Of a stretch of DNA of 64,000 nt, positions 60,359 to 64,000 are shown one piece after another; position 1 is the stretch's first letter, and every line of letters starts with the position of its first letter. Made by a program: the position numbers and the translations under genes. The stretch is from positions 26,083-90,082 of the forward strand of contig JACCGJ010001458.1 in NCBI GenBank assembly GCA_013407085.1, given 5' to 3'. The notes below the pieces were generated by a model. That model was not told the DNA's origin. It did not search any database and worked only from the letters and a program-made list of their open reading frames with translations. Origin of the DNA: Atriophallophorus winterbourni. Its lineage: Eukaryota > Platyhelminthes > Trematoda > Plagiorchiida > Microphallidae.

Positions 60359-62782
60359 CCTCTCTCTCTCCTTTGAGCTTGAGCTGCGCAGCATTCTTGT
60401 AGGGGGTACAGGAACAGTATTCGGACATCGGTAGAGGCGTCGGGCATTGGCTCTCACTCCATTATCGAGCTCGTATGTACCTGGAGTCAATACCCTTGTT
60501 ATACGACTAGGTGGAGTTAGTTTGAAATCGCCTTTCGGTACTTGCGCCTTGCGGAGTCTGACATAACGCCCAGGATGCAGTGTATCACCTGATTTTCTGT
60601 AGGTTTCTTGGTATTTGGTACGTCTGTCGTATTCCGCACTGGAAGCAGTAGGATTCAATGGAACAGCGGCATTCAGTTTTGTACGTATCATTCTCCCAAA
60701 CATCATTTCGGATGGAAGCTTCCCGGTTGCCATATTCGGGGTGTTTCTATAGCTTTCCAATGCTGTAATAACTGCGTCTTCCCATCTTTCCCCTCCGTCA
60801 ACAAGGGCTTGTACACTTTCCTTGAGGGTTCTATTCATTCGCTCAGCTAAGCCGTTCGCTGAAGGGTTATAGGGTACTGTACGGACATGTCTTATATTGT
60901 TTTCTTGCAGATATTTGGCCAATTCAAAACTTCTGAATTGAGGTCCGTTATCAGTGACAACTTCTTCGGGAATCTCGAAACGGGCAAAAATATAACGGAA
61001 CCATTTGATAACAGTCGAAGCGTTGATATCACCACATAGTACAGCTTCCGGCCATTTCGTATAGAAGCATGTTGCAACCAGAATGTTTTTCTTCGAACTT
61101 GGAGCCCGAGCAAATGGCCCCATGATGTCTACTGCAATTTTACTCCATGGCTTCATAGGATACACGATCGGTTGGATAAGAGATTCGATTGGCTTAGCAG
61201 ACTTATCTGAGATGCGGCATGGTGTACACATCTGAATGGCATTTTCCACAGCGGAATTGAAGGCTGGCCACCAATGGTATTGTCGAATGCGAGTCTTGGT
61301 TCGTACGATTCCTAGATGTCCTTCATGTGCACAGGAGATGACCGTCGACACAAGTTCTTGCGGTATAACGAATTTGCATCCACGCATCAGACATCCATCA
61401 ATGAATGCTAGCTCGTTCCGCACATCATAGAAAGGAAGAAGCCCTTGCGTTATTTGTCGTTTTTCTGGCCAACCGTTCAGAATAAAATCAATCACGCGCT
61501 TCAATACTGGATCATCCCTCGTCTTTTGTTGAATCATTTCTCGACTGATTGCGGGTACGCATGATTCTTTTATCGCAGATATCATACGGTAGTCATCGAG
61601 GTCGTCTGTTTCAGTGTCACAAGTCAAAGGTAATCTTGAAAGCGCGTCAGCCAGTTGGTTTCGAACTCCTGGAATGTACGTGACATCAAAATCGTAATTC
61701 AGCAATCGAGCATACCAGCGACTGATTCTCAGTGGTTTTTGTCCTCGATTACCTCTAGTCAGTAATGTAACGAGTGCAGAGTGGTCAGTACGAAGCGTGA
61801 ACTTCCTGCCAAAGAGGTAAATATGCCATTTTTCGCATGCCCACATACAAGCCAAGGCTTCTTTTTCGCCAACAGAGTAGTTCCTTTCTGTTTTAGACAG
61901 TGATCTCGAGGCAAAGGCAATCACTCTTTCTTTACCATTTTGAAGTTGTGACAGGACAGCTCCGATACCCACATCTGACGCATCTGTCGACACATATGTT
62001 GCACTGGTTCCATCAAATATCGCGACTGTTGGTGCAGAGGCAATCAGTCTACGTATTTCTTGGTATGCATTTTCCTGATCTTTTTCCCACGTAAAAACGC
62101 CATCTTGCCTGGTCATCTTCCGGAGGGGCTCGGAAATCGTAGAGAAGTTCTGAAGATGACGGAGGTAGTAAGTGCACAAACCGAGAAAATGTTTGACATC
62201 CACAGCGCTCTGAGGCTTTGGGCATTCCAAAATAGCGCGTATATTATCCACACTTGGTCGAATTCCAGCTGCTGTGATTGTGAAACTCAAAAAGTTAACT
62301 GAAGTCGTAGAAAACGCACATTTGCTGGGATTCACTCGAAGATTCAGATCAGACAGACGTTTCAGTACCGAATCTAAGTTCTGTTGATGATCGCTATCAT
62401 TCTTTCCGAAGACACATATATCATCCATGTAAGCGATGCAACCCTTCAAATCCGCGAGTGATAGAGTAATAAACTTTTGCCACGCAGCAGGCGCACTACT
62501 CAGACCCATCGGAAGGACTTTGTACTGAAATAGACCATCAGGGGTTAGAAAAGTTGTCAGAGCTCTGGGTTCAGGTGTTAGAGGCATATGAAAGTAAGCA
62601 CTCTTGATATCCAGCTTTGAGAACACTTTGGATCCGGACAGTTTAGTAATTAATTCGTCAGCACTGGGTAACGGAAACCTTTCGACAACGATCTGCTTAT
62701 TCAATGCACGCAGATCACTGCATATACGAACAGACCCATCTTTTTTGAAACGGCCACTAAGGGATGTACCCAATCGGAACAT
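60356..62782 (-). CDS. pol: Gypsy pol: reverse transcriptase, RNase H, integrase
   Basis: An 808-codon frame whose first few codons are out-of-frame read-in after the shift at 62741-62746. True pol sequence begins at FKKDGSVR. RT: catalytic D58 in LDIKSAY, PMGLSSAP at 91-98, YMDD at 118-121. RNase H: D267 (STDAS), E306 or E308, D333 (RTDHSAL) and D379 (ADALSR). Integrase: H486/H489 with C519/C522, then D552 (VDIMGPF), D611 (TDNGPQF) and E647 (LAERMNRT), a perfect D-58-D-35-E spacing. All catalytic residues are present. The protein would copy genomic RNA to cDNA and insert it. The final codons (KERER) are the polypurine tract, and the stop overlaps the LTR start. No chromodomain recognised. 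Confidence 0.93.
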   Translation of the reverse strand: MFRLGTSLSGRFKKDGSVRICSDLRALNKQIVVERFPLPSADELITKLSGSKVFSKLDIKSAYFHMPLTPEPRALTTFLTPDGLFQYKVLPMGLSSAPAAWQKFITLSLADLKGCIAYMDDICVFGKNDSDHQQNLDSVLKRLSDLNLRVNPSKCAFSTTSVNFLSFTITAAGIRPSVDNIRAILECPKPQSAVDVKHFLGLCTYYLRHLQNFSTISEPLRKMTRQDGVFTWEKDQENAYQEIRRLIASAPTVAIFDGTSATYVSTDASDVGIGAVLSQLQNGKERVIAFASRSLSKTERNYSVGEKEALACMWACEKWHIYLFGRKFTLRTDHSALVTLLTRGNRGQKPLRISRWYARLLNYDFDVTYIPGVRNQLADALSRLPLTCDTETDDLDDYRMISAIKESCVPAISREMIQQKTRDDPVLKRVIDFILNGWPEKRQITQGLLPFYDVRNELAFIDGCLMRGCKFVIPQELVSTVISCAHEGHLGIVRTKTRIRQYHWWPAFNSAVENAIQMCTPCRISDKSAKPIESLIQPIVYPMKPWSKIAVDIMGPFARAPSSKKNILVATCFYTKWPEAVLCGDINASTVIKWFRYIFARFEIPEEVVTDNGPQFRSFELAKYLQENNIRHVRTVPYNPSANGLAERMNRTLKESVQALVDGGERWEDAVITALESYRNTPNMATGKLPSEMMFGRMIRTKLNAAVPLNPTASSAEYDRRTKYQETYRKSGDTLHPGRYVRLRKAQVPKGDFKLTPPSRITRVLTPGTYELDNGVRANARRLYRCPNTVPVPPTRMLRSSSSKERER
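60359..60374 (-). other. Polypurine tract of the Gypsy element
   Basis: AAAGGAGAGAGAGAGG on the minus strand, immediately before the TG of the LTR. It primes plus-strand DNA synthesis in LTR elements. It doubles as the last codons of pol. Confidence 0.75.
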
Positions 62783-64000
62783 TGTATGGATTCGATGATA
62801 TCCTGATCAACCATTTCTTTTATAGCACTCGAAACAGCTTCCTTCTTGGCCAAGGGAATTGGACGTGGCTGATGAATGGTGACTGGTTGCACATCCACTT
62901 TCAGACGAATATGATGTTGGGCATTCTTGATTCTCCCAATTCCGCTTTCAAAAAGTTTGGGATATTTCGACTGTACATGTTGAACATCGATGGCTGACAC
63001 ATACATATTGTTTATGTTCGGGTTAACTTTCAGAGCAAACATTGCATTGCGGCCAAGTAGGGGCTTTGTTTTACTTCCAGATACGTAAACAGATACTGGA
63101 CACCATGAGGAGTCATGCAAACAAATATTCACGATTATGAAACCCAGTATCTCAATCTTATCACTGGAGTAACTGCCGAATTGATAGCGAGAGGGCTGAA
63201 TGGGAAAGTCTGTCAAATAGTCTTCGTAAAAGTTTCGAGGAACAATCGTAACAGGAGAAGCAGAATCTAATTCCATATTCAATGAAATTTTATCATGACC
63301 AATATCGAAAAGCACGGAGCGGATGTCAGATGCTGGTAACTTGGGCTCAGTCGGTATACCCACAGTTTTTCTAGGTGCAAATCGCAAGGCGTAAATTGTA
63401 GTTATGTCATCAAATTTTTCCGATTCATGGGGACAAGAATCGATAAGGTTGACTCGGCGGCCACGACACACCCGGGCAAAATGTCCTTGCTTACCGCAAA
63501 CTCGACATTGAGCTTTTAATGCTGGACAGGATTGGAAGTTTGCCTTATGTTGTGTACTGCCGCAACGATAGCATTTCATGGAGCTGATGTTCTTACTACT
63601 TGTAGCTTGTGTGACGTTGATTTGATGTGACTCAGAACTTGTGGGATGCTGAAATAGCTTGTTTCCCTCCCTAACATCGTATTTCGTTCGAGCAATCTCA
63701 CACGCGATGTCCCACGTCAATTTGTTTGCATCATGAGTCAGGATTGCTTCACGCGTGCCATTGTCAGATAATCCCATGAGGAGTTGTTGTATTAAAAACG
63801 TATCTTCAACTATCTTTAGAGGAATATTGTTGTATTCACACGGACGAGCTGCATGCAGTAGTCTGGTTATGAATTCATCAACTGGTTCTCCGTACTCTTG
63901 GCAAACCTTCGAGAAACGAAACCGGGCAACATATTTGTTTACTCGAGGACCCCAGCATTTATCTAGCGCAGTAAATGCTTCTCTGAAGTCTTTAACTTTG
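62701..64000 (-). CDS. gag: Gypsy gag-protease and start of RT, partial
   Basis: The frame is open to the window edge, so the start lies outside. Gag core: a VNKYVARFRFSKVCQEYGEP segment, then DEFITRLLHAARPCEY, the usual retrotransposon-gag helices. From the ATG at 63777, knuckle 1 is C69-C72-H77-C84 (longer last spacing) and knuckle 2 is C91-C94-H99-C104 (canonical), for RNA binding. The protease starts at D171 in LDSASPVTIVP, where the usual D-S/T-G reads DSA, and ends with PLLGRN. The N-terminal RT segment (RPIPLAKKEAV, IIESIQCSDWVHPLVAVSKK) follows. Then the frame is lost at a six-T run (62741-62746) and ends at 62701. Elsewhere RT continues in another frame, so this is a disabling one-base shift or an assembly error. 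Confidence 0.9.
   Translation of the reverse strand, partial: KVKDFREAFTALDKCWGPRVNKYVARFRFSKVCQEYGEPVDEFITRLLHAARPCEYNNIPLKIVEDTFLIQQLLMGLSDNGTREAILTHDANKLTWDIACEIARTKYDVREGNKLFQHPTSSESHQINVTQATSSKNISSMKCYRCGSTQHKANFQSCPALKAQCRVCGKQGHFARVCRGRRVNLIDSCPHESEKFDDITTIYALRFAPRKTVGIPTEPKLPASDIRSVLFDIGHDKISLNMELDSASPVTIVPRNFYEDYLTDFPIQPSRYQFGSYSSDKIEILGFIIVNICLHDSSWCPVSVYVSGSKTKPLLGRNAMFALKVNPNINNMYVSAIDVQHVQSKYPKLFESGIGRIKNAQHHIRLKVDVQPVTIHQPRPIPLAKKEAVSSAIKEMVDQDIIESIQCSDWVHPLVAVSKKMGLFVYAVICVH
62741..62746 (-). other. Frameshift site in Gypsy reverse transcriptase
   Basis: At this six-base homopolymer (A on the coding strand) the RT reading passes from the gag-protease frame to the pol frame, between conserved VAVSKK and DGSVR. 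The site lies inside the RT domain, not at a gag-pol border, so a programmed shift is unlikely. Confidence 0.75.

Larger units (their letters stand above)
59992..64000 (-). mobile_element. Ty3/Gypsy LTR retrotransposon, 5-prime end outside window
   Basis: Order on the minus strand: gag core, two CCHC knuckles, aspartic protease, reverse transcriptase, RNase H, HHCC and DDE integrase, C-terminal region, polypurine tract, probable LTR. Protease-RT-RNase H-integrase order is the Ty3/Gypsy arrangement. The knuckle pair and integrase resemble the K02A2.6-like group of animal Gypsy elements. The 5-prime LTR and primer-binding site lie beyond base 64000. It looks fairly young: only one frameshift was seen in about 3.6 kb. 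Confidence 0.93.

Noticed and set aside
62701..62782. Programmed -1/+1 frameshift between gag-protease and pol
   Set aside because: The break lies within the conserved RT domain, between residues that belong to one fold; a mutation or assembly error is simpler.

Overview
This 64 kb window looks like AT-rich, intron-heavy, repeat-laden nuclear DNA of a bilaterian animal. A parasitic flatworm is my best guess, from the combination of very long introns, Penelope-like and Ty3/Gypsy elements, and hammerhead-ribozyme repeats of the kind known from schistosomes. That species guess is inference. No complete cellular gene, tRNA, rRNA or CRISPR array is visible. One exact 1000-base run of N (24592-25591) is a scaffolding gap.

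Cellular coding content is on the minus strand. The one recognisable exon (9444-9646) encodes the basic helix-loop-helix domain of an aryl hydrocarbon receptor / Spineless-type transcription factor. To its right, and therefore upstream in transcription, lie four splice-bounded open stretches: 34149-34343, 35396-35662, 37063-37933 and 49017-49458. Their intron phases chain together and into the bHLH exon without breaking frame. They may be an unusually long N-terminal region of the same gene, spread over 40 kb, or a separate neighbouring gene. The PAS-domain exons that should follow were not found and probably lie left of base 1.

Mobile DNA makes up most of what can be named. At the right edge (about 59992-64000, minus strand) is a nearly complete Ty3/Gypsy retrotransposon: gag, CCHC knuckles, protease, reverse transcriptase, RNase H, DDE integrase, polypurine tract and one probable LTR. 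A one-base frameshift lies in its reverse transcriptase. Decayed LINE reverse transcriptases lie at 22190-23296 and 46290-47310. A pogo/Tigger-like inverted terminus follows the first LINE, and a Penelope-like element (GIY-YIG region) runs into the gap.

The most interesting content is a set of scattered repeats of about 240 bp in two related families, here called A and B. Each unit carries a type I hammerhead ribozyme: CTGANGA, stem II, GAAA, a palindromic ACCGGT stem III, a GTC or GTA cleavage site, and a complementary stem I. Two further hairpins are conserved between the families. Units occur in head-to-tail tandems (2036-2385, 11140-11600, 19110-19945) and as minus/plus inverted pairs (1616-1860, 3845-4355, 13065-13270, 51020-51235). 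This matches the retrozyme-like elements known to be associated with Penelope-like retroelements. Several ribozyme cores look intact and others carry inactivating changes.
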